From JAAYZH01 sp964479695 (GTDB lineage: Bacteria > Bacillota > Clostridia > Saccharofermentanales > Fastidiosipilaceae): a stretch of DNA of 64,000 bases. Positions 35,115 to 43,975 of this stretch are shown piece after piece. Location: assembly GCA_964479695.1 (NCBI GenBank), contig CAYZSO010000005.1, forward strand, positions 62,001-126,000, given 5' to 3'. The translations under genes were made by a program, and so were the position numbers. Under the pieces are notes generated by a model. It did not search any database and had not been told where the DNA came from. It saw only the letters and a list, made by a program, of their open reading frames with translations. Within the stretch, counting starts at the first letter, position 1; each line of letters opens with the position of its first letter.

Positions 35115-36032
35115 ATGATGAAAAATTCACGAAGCACAAATACAAATACAAATACAAATGTAAACTCAAACACAGGCAAAACAGCAAACACAGGCAAAGC
35201 AGCAAACACAAGCAAAGCAGCAAACACAAGCCTCAAACGGAAGCGCAAGTTGCCGGACAGGATTTACAGTGTGACGCTAGTCACGCTACTCCTGATTGTC
35301 TGGCAAATTGTGTCGATGCTGGAGATCGTGCCTTCGTTTATGTTGCCATCACCGGTGGCGGTTGTGAAAGCCTTTGTGAAGGATTTTCCACTTCTGATGG
35401 AGAACCTCTGGATCACTTTGTTGGAAGCCCTTTTGGGCTTGGGATCTGGTGTGATAGCGGGGTTTGTTCTGGCGGTTTTGATGGACCGCAATGAAGCACT
35501 CAATAAGGCCATCTCCCCATTGCTGGTTTTCTCACAGACGATACCAACCGTTGCGATCGCGCCTTTGCTTGTTTTGTGGCTGGGCTATGGCTTGGCGCCA
35601 AAAGTAATCGTGATTTTTCTGGTAACTTTCTTTCCGATTGCCGTGAATTTGCTCAACAGTTTCCAAACGGCCGATCAGGATCAGCAAAATTTGCTCAGAG
35701 CCATGGGGGCGAGCGAAGCGATGCTCTTCCGTTGCGTGAAATGGCCGGCTGCTTTGGAGAGCTTTTTCACAGCTTTGCGAGTTTCTGCATCTTATTCCAT
35801 TGTCGGTGCGGTGATTGCGGAATGGCTGGGCGGATCCCAAGGCCTTGGCGTCTATATGACCCAGGTCCGCAAGTCTTTCTCTTATGACAAGATGTTTGCG
35901 GTTATTTTCTTGATTTCTGCACTGAGCCTTGTTTTGCTGCAGCTGATTGAATTGATCAAACGCCTTTCGATGCCTTGGAAATATCCTAGGGCGAGAGGGC
36001 GGCGCCACAAGCAAGCGAGCGACAACGCATAA
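35115..36032 (+). CDS. thiX: ABC transporter permease for thiamine precursor (ThiX-like) with N-terminal repeat tail
   Basis: A 305-residue permease of the ThiX/SsuC class with about six membrane helices. The EAA loop that contacts the ATPase is AMGASEAMLFRCVKWPAALESFFTALR. The first ~38 residues (NTNTNTN, then TGKTAN/TGKAAN/TSKAAN) are low complexity, encoded by 6-bp and 18-bp tandem repeats, and precede the normal beginning near LPDRIYSVTLV. The start codon is uncertain (TTG 35112, ATG 35115 or 35118); no strong binding site is seen. Second gene of the riboswitch-controlled operon. Confidence 0.88.
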   Translation: MMKNSRSTNTNTNTNVNSNTGKTANTGKAANTSKAANTSLKRKRKLPDRIYSVTLVTLLLIVWQIVSMLEIVPSFMLPSPVAVVKAFVKDFPLLMENLWITLLEALLGLGSGVIAGFVLAVLMDRNEALNKAISPLLVFSQTIPTVAIAPLLVLWLGYGLAPKVIVIFLVTFFPIAVNLLNSFQTADQDQQNLLRAMGASEAMLFRCVKWPAALESFFTALRVSASYSIVGAVIAEWLGGSQGLGVYMTQVRKSFSYDKMFAVIFLISALSLVLLQLIELIKRLSMPWKYPRARGRRHKQASDNA

Positions 36033-36071
36033 CATAATAAGTTTTTGAAAGGGTTGAAAAGGATTGACTTT

Positions 36072-37208
36072 ATGAAGAGGTTAAGCAGCATTTTACTGAT
36101 ATTGGCACTGCTGAGCGGGTGCGCCGGCACAGCGGGCAGCTCGGCGGGCGGCAACACGACGGCAGGTAACACGCCGGGCGGCAACACGCCGGGCGGCAAC
36201 ACGCCGGCAGCCGAAACGACAGCGAATCAGAACGGGGGTACTGGGGGGGAGACGGCGGCTTTGGCCGAGGAAACGACGCTGGAACAGGGTGTCGCGGAAG
36301 ACCTGACCAAACTGACCTTCGTCCTCGACTGGACGCCGAACACCAACCACACCGGGATTTACGTGGCGCAGAAATTGGGCTATTACGCCGAAGCAGGCTT
36401 GGCTGTGGAGATCCAAAACCCGCCTGAAGACGGTGCAGAGATGCTGGTGGCTGCGGGCCGAGCGGACATTGGCGTGTCATTTCAGGACTACTTGGCGCCG
36501 GCCTTCGCGAGCGAAAACCCGATGCCGTTGACGGCGATTGCGGCTCTGGCGGCGCACAATACTTCGGGCATCATCTCGCTCAAGGAGGACGGGATCACCT
36601 CGCCCGCTAAGCTCGAGGGGAAGGTTTATTCGACCTGGGGCTTGCCGGTTGAGCAGGCGATCATGAAGCAGGTGGTTGAGGATGATGGGGGTGATTGGGC
36701 CAAAGTCGCCCTCTTCACCGCTTATGTCGAGAACATCGAGGCTGCGCTTAAGACGCAGGTGGATGCGGTTTGGGTTTATTATGGCTGGGATGGCATTGCG
36801 CTGCAGCAGGCGGGGCTTGAAACGAATTACTGGAATTTCAAAGATATCAACCCGGTCTTCGATTTCTATAGTCCTGTCCTGATCACAAACAATACCTATC
36901 TGGCTGAGCACCCTGCCGAGGTGCGGGCTTTCCTCGAAGCGACCCGCAAAGGCTACCAATACGCGATTGACAATCCTGCCGAGGCTGCCCAAATTCTGCT
37001 GGAAGCTGCGCCCGGCCTTGATCCCGGTATCGTTGAGGCCAGCCAAACGTGGCTCTCTGATCAATACATTGCGGACAGCCCACGCTGGGGTTACATGGAC
37101 CAGACGCGTTGGGATAATTTTTATCGGTGGCTCTGGGACAAGAAGCTGATTGATGTGGAGATCCCCGCCGGCACCGGTTTCACGAATGATTATTTACCCG
37201 CTGCGTAG
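36072..37208 (+). CDS. thiY: ABC transporter substrate-binding lipoprotein, NMT1/THI5-like (ThiY type)
   Basis: A 378-residue lipoprotein. A signal peptide (SSILLILALLSG) ends in the lipobox cysteine of LLSGCAG; a Gly/Asn/Thr repeat linker (GGNTPGGNTP) follows. From about residue 75 there is the NMT1/THI5 fold: LTFVLDWTPNTNHTGIYVAQ, ADIGVSFQDYLAP and VYYGWDGI. In this family the domain binds hydroxymethylpyrimidine or N-formyl aminopyrimidine precursors of thiamine. ATG 36072 has AAAAGG about 9 bases upstream. The TPP riboswitch ahead of the operon agrees with this role. Confidence 0.9.
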   Translation: MKRLSSILLILALLSGCAGTAGSSAGGNTTAGNTPGGNTPGGNTPAAETTANQNGGTGGETAALAEETTLEQGVAEDLTKLTFVLDWTPNTNHTGIYVAQKLGYYAEAGLAVEIQNPPEDGAEMLVAAGRADIGVSFQDYLAPAFASENPMPLTAIAALAAHNTSGIISLKEDGITSPAKLEGKVYSTWGLPVEQAIMKQVVEDDGGDWAKVALFTAYVENIEAALKTQVDAVWVYYGWDGIALQQAGLETNYWNFKDINPVFDFYSPVLITNNTYLAEHPAEVRAFLEATRKGYQYAIDNPAEAAQILLEAAPGLDPGIVEASQTWLSDQYIADSPRWGYMDQTRWDNFYRWLWDKKLIDVEIPAGTGFTNDYLPAA

Positions 37209-37366
37209 TGCGGTTGTGTGTGGTGGTTGCGTGGTTGTGTGTAGTGCGGTTGCGTGTGGTGGGGGTTGTGTGTGTATTGGGGGTTACGAGTGTAGTTGGG
37301 ATTCGAGTGTAGTGGGGTTATGAGTGTGGTGGGGTTTCGAGTGTGGTGGGGTTTCGAGTGTAGCGA
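37209..37366. repeat. GT-rich degenerate tandem repeats between thiY and thiZ
   Basis: Units of 17-27 bases (GTAGTGCGGTTG, then GTGGTGGGGTTTCGAGT) recur through the whole gap and run up to the thiZ start; the last copies are nearly identical. No gene is present and no normal binding site for thiZ is seen. Confidence 0.85.
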
Positions 37367-38353
37367 ATGGCGATGGATGAGTTAATGGACGAACTGACTA
37401 ATCAAAATACCGCGGAAAAATCCGACGAAGGATCATCTGGCGAAGAGACTCAGCCGATTCCTGTCACGGACGTGGCGGATGTCGCGGATGTGAGTGAGCT
37501 GACCCTTGACGCGGATGTCGCGGATGTGAGTGAGCCGACCCTTGACGCGGATGTGGCGGATGTGAGTGAGCCGACCCTTGACGCGGATGTCGCGGATGCC
37601 GCAGACGTGGCGGAGACGATCCTTGAAGTTCGCGGGGTGACGAAAGCCTTCGACGGCCACAAGGTTCTGGAAAACCTGAACCTCACCCTTCGGCGTGGCA
37701 AGATCATTTCACTCCTCGGCATCAGCGGCAGCGGGAAGTCCACCCTTTTTAACATCATTGCAGGCCTCCTGATGCCGGACGCGGGGCAGGTGTTTCTGGG
37801 CGGCACAGAGATCACCGGCGAGACCGGCCATGTAGCCTACATGTTACAGAAAGACCTTCTCCTCCCGCATCTCACAGTCCTCGACAATGTAGCTCTCCCT
37901 TTACGCATTCGTGGCCAAAGCCGTCCCTCCGCCCGGGCTCAAGCCCTCCCTCTCATCCCCAAATTCGGCCTCAGCGGTTACGAAAACCTCTATCCAGCCC
38001 AACTTTCCGGCGGCATGGCACAACGTGCCGCCTTCCTGCGCACCTATCTGTTTTCCTCAGAGGTGGCGCTCCTCGATGAACCTTTCTCCCGCCTCGACCA
38101 AATCACCAAAGAACAACTCCAAATCTGGTACCTCTCCATGATGGACCAACTTGATTTATCCACCATCTTCATCACCCACGACATTGACGAAGCCCTTCGC
38201 CTTTCCGACCGGATTGCCATCCTCTTACCCGAAACCCTGACGATCGGCGAAATCATTACCATTGCGCCCGAACACCGCCGCCAAGCCGACTTCAATCTAA
38301 AGCCGGAGTTTCTGGCGTATAAAAAAAGAATCCTAAGTGTGTTGGGAGTGTAG
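37367..38353 (+). CDS. thiZ: ABC transporter ATPase of the thiamine-precursor importer (ThiZ type)
   Basis: A 328-residue protein whose last ~245 residues are an ABC ATPase: Walker A in LLGISGSGKSTLFN, Q-loop MLQKDLLLPH, signature LSGGMAQRAAF, Walker B in VALLDEPFSRLD and the switch His in FITHDIDEA. The first ~85 residues are acidic and repetitive, with three nearly identical 14-residue units (DVADVSEPTLDADVA type, 42-bp repeats at about 37475-37600). These are absent from normal ATPases. ATG 37367 or 37373 is used; neither has a good site. Last gene of the operon, followed by a 32-bp palindrome. Confidence 0.9.
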   Translation: MAMDELMDELTNQNTAEKSDEGSSGEETQPIPVTDVADVADVSELTLDADVADVSEPTLDADVADVSEPTLDADVADAADVAETILEVRGVTKAFDGHKVLENLNLTLRRGKIISLLGISGSGKSTLFNIIAGLLMPDAGQVFLGGTEITGETGHVAYMLQKDLLLPHLTVLDNVALPLRIRGQSRPSARAQALPLIPKFGLSGYENLYPAQLSGGMAQRAAFLRTYLFSSEVALLDEPFSRLDQITKEQLQIWYLSMMDQLDLSTIFITHDIDEALRLSDRIAILLPETLTIGEIITIAPEHRRQADFNLKPEFLAYKKRILSVLGV

Positions 38354-38364
38354 ACAGTAGAACC

Positions 38365-38396
38365 ACCGCAGAACTTTAAATTGAAAGTTCTGCGGT
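38365..38396. repeat. 32-bp palindrome family, copy 4
   Basis: ACCGCAGAACTTTAAA and near-complement, 11 bp after the thiZ stop. The symmetry extends to 40 bp here (AACC at one end, GGTT at the other), so it could serve as a stem behind the operon. Confidence 0.95.
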
Positions 38397-38503
38397 GGTT
38401 GGTGGTTTGGTAGAATTGGTATAAATTGTAGGAATTTTTGACTTTAATTGACGTTCCCTCGCGGGTAAACTTGGGCTTATCACTTGCGAAGGAGTCTTTT
38501 TCT

Positions 38504-39439
38504 ATGAAGTTTCTCTCACACTGGTCAGCGGCATTACGGTACGGTTTGCCTTCTCTTCCGGACCCTATAAAGAAAATGATAAACCCATTCATTACCCACT
38601 ATACCGTGCGTTCACCCGGAGAACGTACGAGTCAGGAAAGAACCAAACAGCATGTCTGTTCAGTGGATCTTCCCGAAGGTTCTTTTCTCGTTACTAAAGA
38701 TAGCGAAGGAATCGTCTCACCGGAACTGCTTTATTACCAACTGTGTAATATGGTGCCAGAGATCATAGATGCGATCTTAATCGGTTGTCACATGGTAAGC
38801 CCCCTGGATGGGAGAACACCCTTAACAACAATTGAAAAACTCAGAGAATTCGGAGCTGCCACGCACTATGTTCGGGGGCTCGTCAGAGGGCGCGATGCCT
38901 TGCAGTTTCTCAACGATAGTTTCCTCTCACCGCCAGAAGTCTTGACCTACCTCAAAGCGAAGCTCCCCAACGAACTTGGCGGATGCGGCTATGACGGCGA
39001 TCTCGAAGTCAATGCCAAACTTTGGATTTCAGATTCAGATAGGGATCGTCTTGGCCAAGACGCCAATTATCTTGTTCCTGATCTCCTCGACAGAGAGAAC
39101 AAACAGATCTTCGAATATGACGGCCAGAAGCACCATAGCAGTCCCGAAGATCAAGCCCGTGATAAGGAGCGAAGGGACATTTTTGGAGAAATGGGGTATA
39201 ACGTGAATGTCATTACCAAAGACATTCTCTACAAGCCCCTGAAGTTTGCCGTCTTCCACTGGGAGCTCTTCAATATTATGGATAGAAAACTAGTTATAAA
39301 TGCCAAAGGCTACGCCAAAGGTCTGACACGTCTACAACAACTCCTCCCACGAGAATCCGACCCATTGACCGAGGAAGAACACGCCCGAGAACTTCGACTT
39401 TACTGCGCAATAATGGGGTATAAGCCGCGCGTGAGGTAG
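38504..39439 (+). CDS. PD-(D/E)XK (DUF559-like) family protein, paralogue 1
   Basis: A 311-residue protein of unknown function. The N-terminal ~170 residues (MKFLSHWSAALRYGLP, LCNMVPEIIDAILIGCHMVSP, THYVRGLVRGRDAL) look like the AbiEi-type or endonuclease-associated domain found before DUF559. Residues about 190-265 carry a restriction-endonuclease-like core: VPDLLDRENKQIFEYDGQKHHSS then ARDKERRDIFGEMGYNV. The Asp, EYD and Lys could be catalytic. ATG 38504 follows AAGGAG. The protein at 47127 is a clear relative. No methylase, toxin or restriction subunit is adjacent, so it is a solitary gene; a defence or genome-maintenance role is inference only. Confidence 0.75.
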   Translation: MKFLSHWSAALRYGLPSLPDPIKKMINPFITHYTVRSPGERTSQERTKQHVCSVDLPEGSFLVTKDSEGIVSPELLYYQLCNMVPEIIDAILIGCHMVSPLDGRTPLTTIEKLREFGAATHYVRGLVRGRDALQFLNDSFLSPPEVLTYLKAKLPNELGGCGYDGDLEVNAKLWISDSDRDRLGQDANYLVPDLLDRENKQIFEYDGQKHHSSPEDQARDKERRDIFGEMGYNVNVITKDILYKPLKFAVFHWELFNIMDRKLVINAKGYAKGLTRLQQLLPRESDPLTEEEHARELRLYCAIMGYKPRVR

Positions 39440-39490
39440 GCGGCTTCGGCCGCAGGCCCCCATATAGCCACCCATATAACTACTATGACT

Positions 39491-39522
39491 ACCGCAGAAC
39501 TTTAAATTTAAAGTTCTGCGGC
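39491..39522. repeat. 32-bp palindrome family, copy 5
   Basis: ACCGCAGAACTTTAAA with complement, ending GCGGC, between the convergent nuclease-like and HIT genes. Confidence 0.95.
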
Positions 39523-39543
39523 GGGATGAGGGGGTTGGAGGGG

Positions 39544-39972
39544 TTAGAGACCGAGTTCGGAACGGATTTCTTCGGCCATAGACTCGTAGGTTTCCTCGTC
39601 GAGGTAAGTTTCGCCGGGATTCATGGCGAAAGGCGTGCCCCACTCAAATTCGCCTTCATATTTCGGGACCAGGTGAAAGTGAAGATGGGAACCGCCGTCA
39701 CCGTAAGCGCCGTAGTTTAGTTTGTCGGGATGGTAGAGCGTGTGGATGGCGTGGGCGACTTGAGCCACTTCGGAAAAATAGAGGTCACGCTCGGCGTCGC
39801 TTAGGTCGGTGAGCTCGCTGACGTGTTTCTTGTGAGCCACGATGACACGGCCGGGGTGGCTCTGCTCGCGGAAAATAATGACGAGAGAGGATTTGAGCTC
39901 GCAGGCGAGGTAACTGAACTTGTCGAGGAGTTCGCCACGTTGGCAATAGGCGCAGTTAGGATCTGAAATCAT
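39544..39972 (-). CDS. HIT family nucleotide-binding protein
   Basis: A 142-residue histidine-triad protein, usually hydrolysing nucleoside phosphoramidates or dinucleotides. The triad HLHFHLVPK is present near the C-terminus. An N-terminal CAYC pair could bind zinc with a later His. The FREQSHPGRVIVAHKKHVSELTDL segment is typical of HinT/Fhit-like bacterial proteins. ATG 39972 follows GGAGGTACATC. It is a solitary gene bracketed by two copies of the 32-bp palindrome (39491 and 40055). Confidence 0.92.
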   Translation of the reverse strand: MISDPNCAYCQRGELLDKFSYLACELKSSLVIIFREQSHPGRVIVAHKKHVSELTDLSDAERDLYFSEVAQVAHAIHTLYHPDKLNYGAYGDGGSHLHFHLVPKYEGEFEWGTPFAMNPGETYLDEETYESMAEEIRSELGL

Positions 39973-40054
39973 GATGTACCTCCGTATAGTAATTTGTTGT
40001 TGGTGGTGGTTTGGTATTTTGGTGGTATTGATGGATATATTATAACTTATTTAC

Positions 40055-40086
40055 GCCGCAGAACTTTCAATTTAAAGTTCTGCGGT
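40055..40086. repeat. 32-bp palindrome family, copy 6
   Basis: GCCGCAGAACTTTCAA with its near complement, between the divergent HIT and SDR genes. Confidence 0.95.
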
Positions 40087-40207
40087 TGTGCGGGGGGAGG
40101 GTTTTCCTGTACACTTGTGGTATAAACGCTGGAAATTATCGTGAATAAATTAGCGATATTGACGGTTTTGGTTTCCGGCACACTTTTTATGTTGGAGGTA
40201 CCCTGAG

Positions 40208-41023
40208 ATGAGAGAACTTGATGAGAATTTTATCCGCGCACTGAGAACGATGTACACGTTGTTTGATATTGACGGTAAAGTCGTTATTGTGACTGGAGCC
40301 GGACAGGGAATGGGGGCCGCAACTGCTGAGCTGTTTGCTGAAGCAGGCGCTAAGGTGGTGGTTGCTGATTTCAATGAGAAGACTGGTGAAGCAGAGGCGC
40401 AAAAGATCCGCGATAGCCATGGGAATGCTGTGTTCTGTAAGGTTGATGTCTCTAACGAAGAACAAGTGAGAAACATGGTGGATTTTACAGTTGAGACTTA
40501 CGGAAGGTTGGATGTCGCTGTGAATAACGCAGCTCGCACACCGGACGATAAACCGATTGCTGAGATGGATATTAATGAGTTTGATGCAATCATGGCTGTG
40601 GATTTGCGAGGGGTTGCTTTGTGTCTGAAGTATGAGATTATTCAGATGATGAAGCAAGACGAGGGTGGCTCGATCATCAACACAGCATCGGTAAGTGGCA
40701 TCCGCCCGCAGCCGGCCAACCCGGCGTATGTGACGGCTAAGCACGGCGTGATCGGACTGACGAAGCAGGCGGCTTTGGACTATTCACAATACAACATCCG
40801 AATAAACTCCGTTGCCCCGGGAGCGATCGATACGCCTATGCTGCGGAATGCCCTGGTCCAGTTCGGCTTCGAACCGGAGGCGTATGCGAAACAGCTGAGC
40901 ATGTTGGGGCGGTTCGGTAAAGCTGAGGAGATTGCTAAAGCCTACCTCTGGCTGGCATCGGATCTTTCGTCGTTCGTCACCGGCACCTGCCTTGAGGTGG
41001 ATGGTGGGTATTCGAATAAGTAG
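40208..41023 (+). CDS. Short-chain dehydrogenase/reductase
   Basis: A 271-residue NAD(P)-dependent SDR. The cofactor loop is VTGAGQGMGAATAE, followed by NNAA, and the catalytic Ser, Tyr and Lys lie in INTASVSGIRPQPANPAYVTAKHG; IRINSVAPGAIDTPM and the final LEVDGGYSNK complete the classical family pattern. ATG 40208 has GGAGGT 8 bases upstream; a second ATG at 40250 would remove a non-conserved 14-residue start. The substrate (sugar, alcohol or bile-acid-like sterol) cannot be decided. Confidence 0.9.
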   Translation: MRELDENFIRALRTMYTLFDIDGKVVIVTGAGQGMGAATAELFAEAGAKVVVADFNEKTGEAEAQKIRDSHGNAVFCKVDVSNEEQVRNMVDFTVETYGRLDVAVNNAARTPDDKPIAEMDINEFDAIMAVDLRGVALCLKYEIIQMMKQDEGGSIINTASVSGIRPQPANPAYVTAKHGVIGLTKQAALDYSQYNIRINSVAPGAIDTPMLRNALVQFGFEPEAYAKQLSMLGRFGKAEEIAKAYLWLASDLSSFVTGTCLEVDGGYSNK

Positions 41024-41063
41024 TTGGGGGAGTGGAGTGCGGAATGCTGAGGGCGCACGGACT

Positions 41064-41095
41064 ACCGCAGAACTTTCAATTTAAAGTTCTGCGGT
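41064..41095. repeat. 32-bp palindrome family, copy 7, overlapping the histidine kinase end
   Basis: ACCGCAGAACTTTCAA with near complement. Read on the minus strand it encodes the last residues TAEL and the TAA stop of the histidine kinase. Confidence 0.95.
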
Positions 41096-42793
41096 AGGGT
41101 CCCGGGTGTCTGCACCCGGGACGCGGAAGCGGAAGGTACTCCCTTTTCCGGGTGAACTTTCGACGTCAATGCGGATTCCGTGACGTCGGGCGATTTCGGA
41201 AGCGATGGAGAGTCCCAGGCCGGTGCCGGATTTGTTTTGCTCGGATTTTTGTGCCGAAAACCGGTCGAAAATATGTTGCTTTTCTTCGTCACTCATGCCG
41301 GGCCCCTGATCGGCAATGCTGACGGTATAAAGGCTTGCGCCGCCTTCCAAGCGCACGTCGACTGTACTTTCGGGCGGCGAAAACTTGATGGCATTGTCAA
41401 GAACGATTAAAAACATTTGCCGCAAGCGATTGTAGTCGCCTTGGAAGGTGAAGACAGCGGCAGCGGTCGAGGCGGTGTAACGGATGGTGAGGGGTTTTGA
41501 GGCGGCGAGGCGCTCGCCGCTTCGGATGACATCGGCGAGGATCTGGTTTAGGTCGACGGGTTCGAATTCCATGGAGTATTCGGGGTTTTGGAGCTTGGCC
41601 AAGTCAAGGAGGTCATTCACCATGCGTTCGAGGTAGGTACTTTCGGCGAGCATCTGGCAGTAGTAGTCTTGGGCTTTGGCCGGATCCGAAACGACGCCGT
41701 CATGGAGCGCCTCCAAAGAACCGCGAATAACCGTGACCGGCGTGCGCAGCTCGTGGGAAATGTTGGAGATGAAGTCCTTCCGCTGCTGCTCCTGGCGCTC
41801 ACGCTCGACGGAGGCCTGCTGAAGGCGCCCCGCCAGATCGTCAATCGTGAGGGCCAAATCGCCGATTTCATCGTCCTGCGAAACACCGGTTCTGGTCTGG
41901 TAATCACCGCTGCTGATTTGTGCGGCGGCGGTTTTCATCTGCGCGAGCGGCTTCGTGAACCGCCGGGCCATGAGGCACGCGATGATAAATCCCACCACAA
42001 CCGCCGCGCCCACGCTCACGAGCAGGATCAGGAGGACGGACGTCTGCGAGTCCCGGATGCTGCTGATCGTTTGGTTCAGCACCACAGCCCCAATGATTTC
42101 GCCGCTCGCCGTTTTGATGGGTGTAGCGACGGTGATTCCGGGTGATCCGAAAAACATACCATAGTCTTCAGAGTAGACTGTTTCCCCGGCCAAAGCCGCC
42201 CTCGCCAACCCCTCTGACCCTTCAGGCAGATTCTGGTAGCTTACTTCCATCTGGCTCCGACCGAGTTTCAGTTGCTGTAGGTTTTGGTCTACCACCCAAT
42301 ATCTTCCCGGCACCATAGCGTCCAGCATTGTCAGGTATTGTGTGTAATTTCGGCCGCCCATGCTGCCCATATTACCCATGCCGTAGCCCATCCCATGTCC
42401 GCCGTTGCCCATGCCGCCGGAGCTACCGCTCATACCGCCGGGGCCGCCGGAGCCACCATTCATACCGCCGGGGCCCATCCCGCCCGTCCCGCTGGTACCA
42501 TCGCTTTCACTGGTGGCATTGGTACCGCCGCTACTGCTGTCACTTTCACTGGTGCCACTTGTGCCGCTGGCACCACCGTTAGCATCAGTACCAGCGTTGC
42601 TCTGGTCGGCGGTACTCGGAACGGATGCCAAAGTATCCGCTATTACGAGCGCTTGGTTTTGGAGATCGTCTTTGGCCATCTGAAGATGCATCCTTGAGAA
42701 AAGGCCAGAGAAAATTAAGCCTGCCAACAGTGCAAACACTAAAAGTGTGATCGTGATATATAGGGTAAGTCGTGTCTGTATGCGATTTTTCAT
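41081..42793 (-). CDS. Membrane sensor histidine kinase
   Basis: A 570-residue sensor. Two membrane helices (~10-30 and ~250-275) flank an outside domain. That domain starts with a Ser/Thr/Gly run and a Gly/Met-rich run (GGMGPGGMNGG, GHGMGYGMGNMGSMGG), both low complexity and possibly metal-binding. A HAMP domain, a HisKA domain with the phospho-acceptor His (FISNISHELRTPVTV) and an ATPase domain (DNAIKFS, DQGPGMS, GTGLGLSI) follow. ATG 42793 has AGAGGAAA upstream. The final residues and stop come from a 32-bp palindrome. It lies 126 bp behind its response regulator on the same strand; the gap holds two GGTTGGTAATGATTGCCAA units. Confidence 0.93.
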   Translation of the reverse strand: MKNRIQTRLTLYITITLLVFALLAGLIFSGLFSRMHLQMAKDDLQNQALVIADTLASVPSTADQSNAGTDANGGASGTSGTSESDSSSGGTNATSESDGTSGTGGMGPGGMNGGSGGPGGMSGSSGGMGNGGHGMGYGMGNMGSMGGRNYTQYLTMLDAMVPGRYWVVDQNLQQLKLGRSQMEVSYQNLPEGSEGLARAALAGETVYSEDYGMFFGSPGITVATPIKTASGEIIGAVVLNQTISSIRDSQTSVLLILLVSVGAAVVVGFIIACLMARRFTKPLAQMKTAAAQISSGDYQTRTGVSQDDEIGDLALTIDDLAGRLQQASVERERQEQQRKDFISNISHELRTPVTVIRGSLEALHDGVVSDPAKAQDYYCQMLAESTYLERMVNDLLDLAKLQNPEYSMEFEPVDLNQILADVIRSGERLAASKPLTIRYTASTAAAVFTFQGDYNRLRQMFLIVLDNAIKFSPPESTVDVRLEGGASLYTVSIADQGPGMSDEEKQHIFDRFSAQKSEQNKSGTGLGLSIASEIARRHGIRIDVESSPGKGSTFRFRVPGADTRDPTAEL

Positions 42794-42919
42794 TGTATTT
42801 CCTCTAATGGGGGTTGGTGGTGGTGATGGTTGGTAATGATTGCCAATGGCGTTACCTACGAAGATATCTACGTAGATAGGTTGGTAATGATTGCCAACGA
42901 GGTTGGTCAGCGAAGGTGC

Positions 42920-43681
42920 TTAGCTATGAACCTCGAACTTATAGCCGACGCCCCAAACAGTCTTGATTTCCCAGCCTGGGTGAGGGGCGACGTCGAGCTT
43001 GGCGCGCAGGCGTTTGATGTGGGAGTCGACGGTGCGGCTGTCGCCTTCGTAATCCCAACCCCATAGGCTATCAAGAAGATTGTCGCGTGTGAAAACTTTG
43101 TTGCGGTTGCTTGCGAGGAGCCACAAAAGATCCATTTCCTTACGTGTCAATTGCACGGGCTCGCCGTTCAGTGTTGTGACGTAGGAGTCGAGATCCACAC
43201 GTAGGTTTTCGTACGTCAACACTTCAGATGAGGATGCAGAGGCAGGGGTAACGGAGCTGGAGGAAGTTGCGGAGTCGGAAGCAGAGGAGGTGGCGCCGGT
43301 GCCGCCGGTGCCGGTGCCGCGATCCAAACGGCGGAGGACCGCCCGAATTCTGGCCATCACTTCGGCGGGCGAAAAAGGCTTCACGATGTAGTCGTCAGCA
43401 CCGGTGTCGAGTCCCATGATGCGGTCGTAGTCTTCGGCTTTGGCCGTGACCATAATGATCGGAACGTTGCTGTCCTTGCGGATCTGGCGGCAAACCTCGA
43501 GGCCGCTCAGCTGCGGCATCATGATATCCAGAAGGATCATGTCGAAATTGGTGGCGCGGGCCTTGGCCAAAGCCGCATACCCATCGTGGGCTGTCTCGAC
43601 CTCGAAACCTTCCTTCACCGCGTACTCGCGCAGAATATCGACGATCTGCGCGTTGTCGTCTGCTATTAACATCCTGGGCAT
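42920..43681 (-). CDS. OmpR-family response regulator
   Basis: A 253-residue DNA-binding regulator. The receiver (~1-120) has the acidic pair in IADDNAQ, the phospho-acceptor Asp in DMILLDIMMPQLSG and the Lys in DYIVKPFSPAE. The winged-helix output domain (~155-250) is typical (LTRKEMDLLWLLASN, RTVDSHIKRLRAKL). The linker is an unusual Ser/Thr/Ala/Gly run (~123-150). ATG 43681 follows AAAGGAG. It presumably works with the adjacent kinase and may control the divergent small secreted protein at 43976. Confidence 0.95.
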   Translation of the reverse strand: MPRMLIADDNAQIVDILREYAVKEGFEVETAHDGYAALAKARATNFDMILLDIMMPQLSGLEVCRQIRKDSNVPIIMVTAKAEDYDRIMGLDTGADDYIVKPFSPAEVMARIRAVLRRLDRGTGTGGTGATSSASDSATSSSSVTPASASSSEVLTYENLRVDLDSYVTTLNGEPVQLTRKEMDLLWLLASNRNKVFTRDNLLDSLWGWDYEGDSRTVDSHIKRLRAKLDVAPHPGWEIKTVWGVGYKFEVHS

Positions 43682-43701
43682 AGGGACTCCTTTGTGACCT
43701 T

Positions 43702-43733
43702 ACCGCAGAACTTTCAATTTAAAGTTCTGCGGT
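43702..43733. repeat. 32-bp palindrome family, copy 8
   Basis: ACCGCAGAACTTTCAA with near complement, 20 bp upstream of the response regulator start. Confidence 0.95.
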
Positions 43734-43975
43734 TGGTCCTTAGTATCTTCATTATAAGCGGATGTGTGTCTTTTTTAAGGCGAAGGTTACAGGACACCAG
43801 GACACAAAGTTGTCACAACTGGGGCTTATTCTATCAGCGTAGACAAGGCAATGATCAATTGAGGCCGACAATGGACAGTTGGAGGCCTGGCAAACGCTAA
43901 GTGAAGCCGTAAGAGGCCAAGCGAAGCCTCAAAGTGTCTCGAAGGCTAATGAAGGCCCATCAAGGAGGAATAGAA

